From: CAYJEQ01 sp964371155
GTDB taxonomy: Bacteria > Bacillota > Clostridia > Oscillospirales > Ruminococcaceae
Direction of reading: 5' to 3'
Assembly (NCBI GenBank): GCA_964371155.1
Contig: CAYJLI010000082.1
Location: forward strand, 1-6,827
DNA length: 6,827 bases
Part shown: positions 1 through 6,569 of the stretch, one piece after another
How the letters are laid out: each line of letters opens with the position of its first letter
Position numbering within the stretch: the first letter of the stretch is position 1
The notes under the pieces: generated by a model
What the model saw: only the letters and a program-made list of their open reading frames with translations
Database searches by the model: none
What the model was told of the DNA's origin: nothing
Made by a program: the position numbers and the translations under genes

Positions 1-40
1 TCTCGAATGTTCTCCCTAAGACCCTCTTCATTCGATTAAA

Positions 41-55
41 GGGGTCAGCGACCCC
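41..55 (-). terminator. Possible intrinsic terminator downstream of the operon
   Basis: On the minus strand GGGGTC-GCT-GACCCC forms a perfect six-pair, GC-rich stem with a three-base loop, followed by TTTAAT. It lies about 140 bases after the last stop codon. The T run is short, so termination here is plausible but not strong. It may instead be one helix of a larger structured RNA, since other inverted repeats flank it. Confidence 0.35.
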
Positions 56-108
56 AACTAAAATCCCTACTATTAGTGTGTGCTCCACCTTTCAGCCACT
101 AATGCTCC

Positions 109-124
109 CGCCTTTTAAAAGGCG
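109..124 (+). terminator. Perfect 16-base palindrome, terminator-like on the plus strand
   Basis: CGCCTTTTAAAAGGCG is fully self-complementary and would fold as a short stem with a TTAA loop. On the plus strand it is followed by TATTTTCG, a modest T-rich tail. On the minus strand no T tract follows. It could stop plus-strand transcription entering from the left edge, or cap the 3' end of the operon transcript about 70 bases after its last stop codon. No plus-strand gene is visible in the window, so the assignment is weak. Confidence 0.35.
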
Positions 125-193
125 TATTTTCGCTCCCATTGCTTTATTTTAGATTTGTGCTTATCTTTATCCTACACGTTCTCCACTCTTCAT

Positions 194-919
194 TTACAAA
201 ACTGATTCTATAAGCAGTTTTGTATAAGTATGCTTTGGAGAAGAAAAAACTTCCTCTGTTTTCCCTTCTTCAACTATTTCCCCGTCCTTCATCACTACAA
301 CTCGTGAACAGACTTCACTGATAAGTTTAATGTCGTGGGAAATAAATATATAGCTCATCACGCTTTCTTCCTTGAGTGTTAATAGCAGCTCTATTACCTG
401 TTTAGCATTTCTTTCATCGAGTGCCGAGGTAACCTCGTCGCATATTAAAATTTTAGGTCGCACCGATACTGCTCTTGCCACTGCGGCACGTTGGCACTGG
501 CCACCGCTAAGTTCATTCGGATATTTCCCCATATGTTCTTCACTTAAATCACATTTCTTTAATAGTGCTGTGATTTCTTCTATGGCATCTTCTTTTTTTA
601 TCCCCCTCGCTATAAGTGGCTCGATTAAACTATCCCTCATTCTAAGCTTAGGATTAAAAGAATTTTCGCTCGACTGAAATATCATCTGTATATCCGCCCT
701 TTTGCCATCAGCGGATTTGAGGCGTATAATACTGCCGCTGTCGTGCTTTATGAGATTGGCAATTATTCTTGCAAGTGTGGTTTTGCCACTTCCGCTCTCA
801 CCCACTATGCCTAAAATCTCCCCTTGGGCAAGGCAAAAACTTACCTCTTTCAGTGCGGCGAAAGAGGTATTTTTTTTAAAATTTTTACTTACATTTTTAA
901 TCTCTAAGATATTATCCAC
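194..919 (-). CDS. nikE: ABC importer ATPase, NikE/DppF type
   Basis: This 241-residue protein is the second nucleotide-binding subunit, expected to form a heterodimer with the NikD-type ATPase. Walker A is GESGSGKTT (40-48), the Q-loop is Q82 in FQSSENSFNP, the signature is LSGGQCQR (137-144), Walker B is ILICDEVTSALD (157-168, catalytic E162), and the switch histidine is H195. The D-loop region reads DEVTSALD where most relatives have DEPTSALD. The C-terminal tail VFSSPKHTYTKLL (224-236) is present, unlike in its partner. There is no long OppF/DppF extension, so the size fits NikE better. The start is GTG at 917-919, overlapping the previous gene by eight bases with only a weak GGGG upstream. 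Reinitiation after the NikD-type gene is the likely way it is translated. TAA ends it at 194-196, the last gene of the operon. Confidence 0.88.
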   Translation of the reverse strand: MDNILEIKNVSKNFKKNTSFAALKEVSFCLAQGEILGIVGESGSGKTTLARIIANLIKHDSGSIIRLKSADGKRADIQMIFQSSENSFNPKLRMRDSLIEPLIARGIKKEDAIEEITALLKKCDLSEEHMGKYPNELSGGQCQRAAVARAVSVRPKILICDEVTSALDERNAKQVIELLLTLKEESVMSYIFISHDIKLISEVCSRVVVMKDGEIVEEGKTEEVFSSPKHTYTKLLIESVL

Positions 920-1598
920 TTACTATCGCCCCATCTTGCATTTGTATAACTGTGTCCGACATATAGTTTATAACCGCCCTGTCATGGCTAACTATTATTA
1001 ATGCACTGCCCATTTCCTTGCACAGCTTTACCATTTCATCCACTATCGTTTTTCTAATGCCTGCGTCCACAGCACTTGTCGGCTCGTCGGCAAGCAGTAG
1101 TTTTGGCTTTAGTATCATAGCCATAGCTATTCCCACACGCTGATTCATCCCACCCGAGAGTTCAAAAGGATAGCTTTTGAGTATTCGCTTTGTGTCGGAC
1201 AAATTAAGCTTTTGTAGTATTTCCTCAGCCATAGCAACCGCTTCTTTTTTGCCTGTGTTTAAGTGATTTACAATAACCTCTATCATTTGGCTCTCTATCG
1301 TCCTTATAGGGCTAAAAGAATTTTCGGCATTTTGAAAAACCATGCCGATTTCCCTTCCCCTCACATAGCAGAGCTCGCTTTCACTTAGACTCAGCAAATT
1401 TCTATCCGCATACATTATTTCGCCACTTGTGGTAAAATCGGCGGAATTTATGCCTATTATGCTTCGAAGTAGCGTGGTTTTTCCTGAGCCACTATCCCCG
1501 ACTATCCCAAGTATTTCCCCTGCTTTAATACTTAGATTAATATTATTAAGTATTTCTATATCACTTACGCTAACATTTAAGTTTTTAATACTGAGCAT
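912..1598 (-). CDS. nikD: ABC importer ATPase, NikD/DppD type, C-terminally short
   Basis: This 228-residue cytoplasmic protein is the first of two ATP-hydrolysing subunits driving the importer. Walker A is GDSGSGKTT (34-42), the Q-loop is Q89, the ABC signature is LSGGMNQR (147-154), Walker B with catalytic Glu is LLLADEPTSAVD (167-178, E172) and the switch histidine is H205. Methionine after the signature's SGG is the usual form in the OppD/DppD/NikD branch. The protein stops soon after the switch region, at DGAIVSG. It therefore lacks the roughly 20-residue tail (the Phe-x-x-Pro-x-His-x-Tyr-Thr type) that its partner has, and the longer cysteine-containing extension of OppD/DppD proteins. 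All catalytic motifs are intact, so it is probably functional. An AGGG directly joined to the preceding TAG (about 1603-1608) serves as ribosome binding site. Its TAA lies inside the start of the next gene, so the two are probably translationally coupled. Confidence 0.88.
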   Translation of the reverse strand: MLSIKNLNVSVSDIEILNNINLSIKAGEILGIVGDSGSGKTTLLRSIIGINSADFTTSGEIMYADRNLLSLSESELCYVRGREIGMVFQNAENSFSPIRTIESQMIEVIVNHLNTGKKEAVAMAEEILQKLNLSDTKRILKSYPFELSGGMNQRVGIAMAMILKPKLLLADEPTSAVDAGIRKTIVDEMVKLCKEMGSALIIVSHDRAVINYMSDTVIQMQDGAIVSG

Positions 1599-1607
1599 TT
1601 GTTCCCT

Positions 1608-3134
1608 CTATAAAATTTCTAAATCGGCAGTGATTTCATAATAATCCGACGGATGTGCCACAAATCCAGCTATATTTTCTTTCATAACAAGTGACATTTT
1701 CAAATGGGATACAAATATAAATTCATACTCATCTATCAAAATTTGTGACATCTCCTGCGCCAATTTATATCTCTCGCTTGTGTCAAAAGTGCTATTTAGG
1801 GCATTATTTAGGTTTTCTATTTCCTCATTATAAAATCCGCCTCTGTTTTTAGCAGAGCTTTCAAGTGCATGGGTGGTAAAAAAGTACTGTAAATCGCCAG
1901 TTGGTGCTGTTACAAACGCACTCGCATATATATCCCATTCACCCGATGCAATAAAATCATTGTGGCTTGAGGTTGAGTTTATAACTACATCAATTCCTAT
2001 TTCTTTCAAATTTGAATGAACGAGCTCGGCAAGTAGGGGAAGCTCCTGCCTACTCGGATAGGTAAGCCATCTGAGTGTTAGTTTTTCACCGTCTTTTTCT
2101 CGGTATCCATCGCCGTCACTATCAGTATATCCCGCTTGCTCGAGCAGTGCTTTTGCACCCTCTATGTCAAACTCAGTGGGGATTATCGATTCATCGGTCA
2201 TGCTCTGTGGGAAAGGGCCTAAAGCCTTGCTACCGTTGCCATCTAAGAGCACCTCCGTGAAACCATTCTTGTCGATGCTCATCGCAATCGCTTGCCTTAC
2301 ATTTATGTCGCTTAGTAGCTCATTATTTCCATTTGTCTGTGCAAAGAAAGCCCTCGAAGTGTCCGCTGAGCTTATTTTGTAGCTATTATCGTCTGAAAAT
2401 ATCGGGATTGAGGCGTAGGGTAGCCCTTGTGCCGCATCAATTTCGCCCGATTGCAGGGCAAGTGTGAGTGTGTCGCCATCGGTTATTGACTTAACTATAA
2501 CCCTATCCGTCTTAACCTCTCCGCCCCAATAATTTTCGTTTTTATTAAGTGTAATTTCGGTTTCTGATACAGCTTCTGCCACAAATGGCCCCGTACCTGC
2601 CACATTATCATCCTCGGTAACACCGTATTCCATGTCAATTATCGCCGCATATGGGTCGCTTAAATAATTGATAAATGCCGGTACTGGCTCAGTAGTTTTG
2701 AATATAACTTTCTGCCCATCGGCATTGATGCTATCTATTTTAAGGTCGTATGGAGCTCTGTCGTGCACTGCTATGAGATTTTCTATGCATTCTTTCACCG
2801 CTACTGAGTCGAGTGCTCTTCCGCTCGAAAACTGCACATCATCTCTAAGAGTTATTTCCCATGTGAGCTCGTCTATTTGTTCATATTCGGTGGCAAGCCA
2901 CGGTGTTAACTGCATGGTTTCGGAATATTTAAAAAGTGTTTCCCCCACACCATACCTCACCGAAGACCATCCTGAGTAGTCGCTGTGTGGATTTAGCCCC
3001 ACATCTGCATTAGCCACGCTGTACGCAGTAGTTCCATAAATGAATGTTTTCCCTTCTGTTTCCTGTGTTTGACAGGAAGCAAAAAGCAAAGCTACGGACA
3101 ATACAATAAATATTTTTCTAAATTTATTTTTCAT
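1608..3134 (-). CDS. nikA: Substrate-binding lipoprotein of the importer, SBP family 5, NikA/NikZ-like
   Basis: This 508-residue protein should be exported, lipid-anchored outside the membrane, and deliver ligand to the two permeases. The signal peptide has a basic start (K2-K7), a hydrophobic stretch from I8 and a lipobox FASC, giving Cys21 as the modified residue. Family 5 features include SGWSSVRYGVGETLF (54-68), PWLA (78-81), GTGPF (180-184), NVRQAIAMSID (278-288) and DSDGDGYREKDG (338-349). The C-terminus reads HPSDYYEITADLEIL (494-508). The GW...RYGVGETLF and HPSDYY signatures are, from memory, typical of nickel or metallophore binding proteins such as Campylobacter NikZ, rather than peptide binders. 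His50 and His494 are candidate metal ligands by analogy, not proven. The ATG has a GGAG seven bases upstream (3142-3145). TAG ends the gene, nine bases before the first ATPase. Peptide binding remains an alternative. Confidence 0.85.
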   Translation of the reverse strand: MKNKFRKIFIVLSVALLFASCQTQETEGKTFIYGTTAYSVANADVGLNPHSDYSGWSSVRYGVGETLFKYSETMQLTPWLATEYEQIDELTWEITLRDDVQFSSGRALDSVAVKECIENLIAVHDRAPYDLKIDSINADGQKVIFKTTEPVPAFINYLSDPYAAIIDMEYGVTEDDNVAGTGPFVAEAVSETEITLNKNENYWGGEVKTDRVIVKSITDGDTLTLALQSGEIDAAQGLPYASIPIFSDDNSYKISSADTSRAFFAQTNGNNELLSDINVRQAIAMSIDKNGFTEVLLDGNGSKALGPFPQSMTDESIIPTEFDIEGAKALLEQAGYTDSDGDGYREKDGEKLTLRWLTYPSRQELPLLAELVHSNLKEIGIDVVINSTSSHNDFIASGEWDIYASAFVTAPTGDLQYFFTTHALESSAKNRGGFYNEEIENLNNALNSTFDTSERYKLAQEMSQILIDEYEFIFVSHLKMSLVMKENIAGFVAHPSDYYEITADLEIL

Positions 3135-3150
3135 TTTAACTCTCCATTCT

Positions 3151-3945
3151 TTATTTCAAATATTCCCTCACTGACTCACCAAGTAGATTAAACACTGTAA
3201 CTGTTATAAATATTGCAATGGCAGGCGCTAAAATTACCCAAGGGCTTGTTTGAATAAGTGTTATCCCATCATTCATCATAGCTCCCCATTCTGCCGTAGG
3301 CGGTGCCGCTCCAAGCCCTATAAAGGAGAGTGCGGCAAATTCCATCATTACCGCCGCAATATCCACCACAGCGGTGGTGAGTATCACAGAACGAACATTT
3401 GGAAGTATATGCTTAAATATAATTTTAAAGGCATTTATATTATTCATCTTAGCCACATCAATATATGGCATTGACTTTACTCTGAGTGTCTCCGCTCTTG
3501 CAAGCCTTGCAAATTTTGGCCATGTTATGAGCGATATTGCTATTACTGAATTTGCTATCCCACCGCCTAATATACCTGCAACCGCAATTGCAAGCACTAT
3601 TCCGGGGAAGGATAAAAACACATCGGAAATTCTCATCAGAATATTATCTATTACTCCGCCAAAATATCCTGCAATTATCCCTATTAATGTGCCGAAAGTA
3701 GTTGTTATAAATATCACTGCCATGGCTGAAAAAATTGTCACTCTGCCTCCTACGAGCAGTCTTGAGAATATATCCCGTCCGAGCTTATCCGTTCCGAGCA
3801 TATGCTCACCCGTAGGCGGAGAAAGCGACATCTGCAAGTTTTGCTCATATGGGTCGTAGGGCACTATAAAGTCCGATATCAGTATGATAAAAATCAGAGC
3901 AAATGTTATAGCCGCATATAATATAAGCTTACTTTTTTTATGCAT
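3151..3945 (-). CDS. nikC: ABC importer inner-membrane permease, NikC/DppC type
   Basis: This 264-residue membrane protein is the second channel subunit and should pair with the upstream NikB-type permease. After an N-terminal helix (about 8-28) comes the family hallmark GTDKLGRDIFSRL (51-63). Membrane segments follow near 70-95, 108-130, 190-213 and 235-256. The EAA loop lies at 161-183 and ends FKHILPN. The Gly normally found in the middle of this loop appears to be Asn169 instead. A second family signature, LGLGAAPPTAEWGAMM, is at 209-224 with one extra residue before it. The C-terminus ends LLGESVREYLK and lacks the Asp-Pro-Arg tail seen in many relatives. A GAGGAG at 3957-3962 lies 11 bases before the ATG, slightly far. 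The 50-base gap before this gene is the longest in the operon. Substrate assignment rests on context. Confidence 0.87.
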   Translation of the reverse strand: MHKKSKLILYAAITFALIFIILISDFIVPYDPYEQNLQMSLSPPTGEHMLGTDKLGRDIFSRLLVGGRVTIFSAMAVIFITTTFGTLIGIIAGYFGGVIDNILMRISDVFLSFPGIVLAIAVAGILGGGIANSVIAISLITWPKFARLARAETLRVKSMPYIDVAKMNNINAFKIIFKHILPNVRSVILTTAVVDIAAVMMEFAALSFIGLGAAPPTAEWGAMMNDGITLIQTSPWVILAPAIAIFITVTVFNLLGESVREYLK

Positions 3946-3995
3946 TTATATAGATACTCCTCTCCATAATACTGATATATAATTCATTAGTTTTA

Positions 3996-4931
3996 TCATA
4001 TATTTTTACGAACCCTTGGGTCGATTGCGTGGTAGATGATATCTGTTATAAGGTTTATGAGCAAATAAATTATCGTCATTATAAGCACATATGCCTGCAC
4101 TATGGGATAATCTTTTATGAGAACGGCGTCTATCGCCATCTTGCCCATGCCGTCTAAAAGGAATATGGATTCAATTATAGCTGTCCCGCCTAAAAGTGAG
4201 CCTATCGAAAGCGAGAGGAGTGTTGTTATAGTTATCATTGCGGATTTAAGCACGCTTTTTCTTATGATATCCCTGCTTGCTATTCCCCTCGATTTTAGCC
4301 CTGCAATATAGTCTTTTTTAAGCTCGTCTATGACTATTGTCCTAATCTGCCTTATATATTTACTGCTCATTGCAATGCTTAGTGCGAGTGTGGGCATAAT
4401 CATTCCTATAAATAGATTTCTTCCACTTATTATCGGAAGCCATTTTAAATTCACTGAAAATATGTAGATAAGCAAAAAAGCAATTATAAAACTTGGTAGA
4501 GAGCCTGCTAAAAAGCTCGTACCCCTTATAATTGCATCGGTAAATTTGTTCTGCTTTAAGGCCGATATCACACCGAGTGGCAGTGATATCATAAAAGTAA
4601 GTAAGACAGAGCTAAATGTGAGCAGTGCCGTGTTTGGCAGTTTTGAAAGCAGTACTTTTAGCACATCTTCGCCGGTGGAAAAGGAAGTGCCCATATCGCC
4701 TTTCAAGAGATTAGTTGCCCAGCTAAAATACTGCTCTAAAAAGGGTTTATCAAGCCCTAATTCTTCCCTTTTAGCTTCTGCCGCTTCCTGTGTGAGCACA
4801 CCGCCCTGATTGTCGTACATAATATCCACAAAGTCACTTGACGATAATTGCATTAAAAAAAATGATATAAATGACACCCCAATAAGTATTGGTATCAGTT
4901 GTAACAGACGATTAATTATATATTTTTTCAC
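3996..4931 (-). CDS. nikB: ABC importer inner-membrane permease, NikB/DppB type
   Basis: This 311-residue integral membrane protein is one of the two channel subunits of a nickel/peptide-class ABC importer. It has the family's N-terminal layout, a first membrane helix around residues 9-29 starting with RLLQLIPILIGVS, then a periplasmic or extracellular loop with LGLDKPFLEQY. Further hydrophobic segments lie near 104-124, 135-165, 175-190, 235-258 and 276-300. The cytoplasmic EAA loop that docks on the ATPase is YIAGLKSRGIASRDIIRKSV (208-227), with its conserved Gly (G216) intact. The C-terminus carries the DPRVR ending (304-308). Length matches the family. The start is GTG at 4929-4931; it places the first helix correctly and has a GAGG element ten bases upstream (4942-4945). 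NikB is chosen over DppB from the operon context, so the substrate part of the name is tentative. Confidence 0.88.
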   Translation of the reverse strand: MKKYIINRLLQLIPILIGVSFISFFLMQLSSSDFVDIMYDNQGGVLTQEAAEAKREELGLDKPFLEQYFSWATNLLKGDMGTSFSTGEDVLKVLLSKLPNTALLTFSSVLLTFMISLPLGVISALKQNKFTDAIIRGTSFLAGSLPSFIIAFLLIYIFSVNLKWLPIISGRNLFIGMIMPTLALSIAMSSKYIRQIRTIVIDELKKDYIAGLKSRGIASRDIIRKSVLKSAMITITTLLSLSIGSLLGGTAIIESIFLLDGMGKMAIDAVLIKDYPIVQAYVLIMTIIYLLINLITDIIYHAIDPRVRKNI

Positions 4932-4949
4932 CCTGAATTTACCTCGAAT

Positions 4950-5702
4950 TTATTTTTGGGCTAAAACTAAAAACATTGGTGTAGTGGCATAGTTTACTTT
5001 CTCATCCTCTGCCCATACCTCCTGCCAGACATCTTCCTCTATAATAAGGCTATTAACCCCTATTTCTTTAAGCACTTTTTCATCCCATTCGGGTCTTTTG
5101 GTATTGCTTAAAGGAAGTCTTCTTGCTATGTCTTCCATCCATTCAATATCGGTGCCCTCATAATAGTCTTCCATCTCATGCTCTGCGGCGTGATTTCTGT
5201 CGTATATATACATTTCACGCTTTTCTTCATCATCGAGATAGCAGTACCAGTTTGCATCAAAATTAAGCATTACACCGCCCTTTTTCAGCACCCTAATCCA
5301 ACCTTTATAAGCTTTTTCGGGATGCACTAAATTCCATGTGAGATTTCGTGTGATTATTACATCGAATGTATCATCCTCAAAGCTTAATTCTTCGGCATTC
5401 ATTGCCACATATTTTATTTTTTCTTTAAGATTTTTCGCATTTGTTTTTGCCTCTTCAAGCATTTCTTCGGTAAAGTCCACCGCTGTGACATCATAGCCTG
5501 CTTCTGCCATAATTATTGAAAAAAATCCAGGGCCGGTGCCTATATCAAGCACCTTACATCGGGATTTGTCTTTAGTAGAAATACGCTTTTCAATAGCCTT
5601 TAGCCATTTTTCTTTCTGATTAGAAAAAAGCTCATCCTTATTCACCTTTGAATACCCCTCGGAGCGTTCTGCCCAGTAATTTATGATTTCTTCTTTAAGC
5701 AT
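4950..5702 (-). CDS. Class I SAM-dependent methyltransferase (paralogue 2)
   Basis: This 250-residue cytoplasmic protein is a second predicted SAM-dependent methyltransferase, related along its whole length to the gene just upstream. Motif I is LDIGTGPGF at residues 52-60, and the ribose-binding acidic residue is probably D76. It shares with its neighbour the N-terminal EEI..YW..R pattern, RNLTWNL (119-125), the spaced P-E-x-A-Y-x-x-W that follows, an FDxNxY element (148-153), LPLS (196-199) and RPEWD (203-207). The middle and C-terminal parts differ and are more acidic here, which suggests different acceptors or successive steps. The ATG follows a GGAG with five-base spacing (5708-5711), only 12 bases after the previous stop. 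The TAA stop lies 18 bases before the first permease gene. The SAM-dependent class is well supported; the acceptor cannot be inferred from sequence. Confidence 0.9.
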   Translation of the reverse strand: MLKEEIINYWAERSEGYSKVNKDELFSNQKEKWLKAIEKRISTKDKSRCKVLDIGTGPGFFSIIMAEAGYDVTAVDFTEEMLEEAKTNAKNLKEKIKYVAMNAEELSFEDDTFDVIITRNLTWNLVHPEKAYKGWIRVLKKGGVMLNFDANWYCYLDDEEKREMYIYDRNHAAEHEMEDYYEGTDIEWMEDIARRLPLSNTKRPEWDEKVLKEIGVNSLIIEEDVWQEVWAEDEKVNYATTPMFLVLAQK

Positions 5703-5714
5703 TTTTACTCCATT

Positions 5715-6449
5715 CTATTTAACAACACAAATAGTGAATTCTTCTATTATAGATTTTTTTTCGCCACTCTCATTAATAAAGTCTTTCCATATGGGTTTTG
5801 CTGTAACTGAGCCGACTTTGTTTTTAAGAAAAAACTCCACATCCCAATATGGGCGTTCGAGCTTGCTCAGTGGCAAATTTAGAGCGATTTCCTCCATAAC
5901 AGCAGGGTTTACCCCCTTCATGTACTCCTCGGTATGTACATCTTGAAATTCAGAATTTTCTCTGAGTTGCATATATGTTTTATTGTAGTTGTGCAGATAG
6001 TGATTGCCATCAAATATTATCAGTCTACCATCTGGTTTTAGAATTCTAAGCCAATTTAGATATGCTAACTCGGGATTTTCTAAATTCCAAACTAAATTTC
6101 GATTTACCACTATATCGAATGTTTCCTCAGAAAAATTCGGATTTTGTGCATCGCATTTTATTATTTTATAATCAATTTTTGCATAGGTGGCATTTTCCTC
6201 TGCCTGTAAAAGCATATTTTCGGAATAATCGCAAAATGTCACTCTATGTCCGAGCTTGCCGAGTAATATACCTATAAATCCTGGGCCGCAACCTATGTCT
6301 AAGCAGTTTAGCGTTTTGTTTTTGGGTAAATATTCACAGAGTTTTTCAGTCCAAAGTTCTGCCATCTCAGTAGAAAGCTCGGTCCTGCTCTTTTCAGAAT
6401 ACGCCTTGGCTCTTTTATCCCAGTACTTTTTTATCTCTTCTAAGTGCAT
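5715..6449 (-). CDS. Class I SAM-dependent methyltransferase, first gene of the operon (paralogue 1)
   Basis: This 244-residue soluble cytoplasmic protein is predicted to transfer a methyl group from S-adenosylmethionine to an unknown acceptor. The SAM-binding motif I is LDIGCGPGF at residues 50-58. The acidic residue ending strand beta2, expected to hold the ribose, is D74, and D100 sits where the adenine-contacting acidic residue is usual. The N-terminus has a YWDKRA segment (9-14), common in small-molecule methyltransferases of this fold. After the core come RNLVWNL (117-123), FDGNHY (146-151), LPLS (192-195) and RPYWD (199-203), most of which recur in the next gene. The start is fixed by a perfect AGGAGG five bases upstream. 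The stop is TAG, 12 bases before the next gene. It has cysteines but no obvious ArsM-like arrangement, and nothing resembling a nucleic-acid-binding domain. The enzyme class is clear; the substrate is unknown. Its place ahead of a metal/peptide importer suggests a small-molecule substrate. Confidence 0.9.
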   Translation of the reverse strand: MHLEEIKKYWDKRAKAYSEKSRTELSTEMAELWTEKLCEYLPKNKTLNCLDIGCGPGFIGILLGKLGHRVTFCDYSENMLLQAEENATYAKIDYKIIKCDAQNPNFSEETFDIVVNRNLVWNLENPELAYLNWLRILKPDGRLIIFDGNHYLHNYNKTYMQLRENSEFQDVHTEEYMKGVNPAVMEEIALNLPLSKLERPYWDVEFFLKNKVGSVTAKPIWKDFINESGEKKSIIEEFTICVVK

Positions 6450-6454
6450 ATCTC

Positions 6455-6460
6455 CCTCCT
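6455..6460 (-). promoter_or_regulatory. Strong ribosome binding site of the first methyltransferase
   Basis: On the minus strand this is a perfect AGGAGG, five bases before the ATG at 6447-6449. It fixes that start codon and predicts strong translation of the first gene. The upstream base of the site is also the edge of a small inverted repeat, TATCTG (6460-6465) with CAGATA (6480-6485), which could place a weak hairpin next to the site. Confidence 0.85.
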
Positions 6461-6511
6461 ATCTGAGTAGTGTAAAATCCAGATATTTTATAACTACTAC
6501 CAAAAAAGTCT

Positions 6512-6540
6512 ATCATAATGAGCCTTCGATTGTCAAGCAA
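6512..6540 (-). promoter_or_regulatory. Probable sigma-A promoter of the methyltransferase-importer operon
   Basis: Read on the minus strand, a TATGAT -10 element (6512-6517, one mismatch to consensus) is preceded by a 17-base spacer and TTGCTT (6535-6540) as the -35. A perfect TTGACA (6531-6536) also lies here but is only 13 bases from the -10, too short for standard use. Transcription would begin near 6505, giving a leader of about 55 bases. The -10 is overlapped by the small palindrome TCATAATGA (6513-6521), a possible operator half. I could not match it to a NikR site, and the resemblance to a Fur-type box is only partial. Confidence 0.55.
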
Positions 6541-6569
6541 GGTAACATACTTAGGAGCTAACACTCTTA

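Noticed and set aside
1..88. A minus-strand open frame from a GTG at 88 running off the left edge
   Set aside because: It is 29 codons in a hairpin-dense stretch, has no well-placed ribosome binding site and its residues match nothing I know. More sequence to the left would settle it.
73..99. An eight-codon minus-strand reading frame with GGGAG five bases before a GTG, as a possible leader peptide
   Set aside because: Too short to separate from chance, and no run of a single amino acid's codons supports attenuation.
3..152. A plus-strand frame open from the left edge to a TAG at 150-152
   Set aside because: It could be the end of a convergent gene, but its Pro/Ser/Thr-rich translation looks like the complement of a purine-rich structured strand, and a perfect palindrome falls inside it.
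167..193. An eight-codon frame starting directly at the operon's last stop (TAAATG)
   Set aside because: It is very short with no ribosome binding site of its own; the arrangement is probably accidental.
3374..3859. A 161-codon plus-strand open frame opposite the NikC-type permease
   Set aside because: It lies wholly antisense to a well-supported permease gene; its composition reflects the complement of hydrophobic codons.
6512..6560. A NikR-type operator (GTATGA, 16 bases, TCATAC)
   Set aside because: A GTATG and a TCAT are present on the minus strand, but they are about 23 bases apart and the second half-site does not match.
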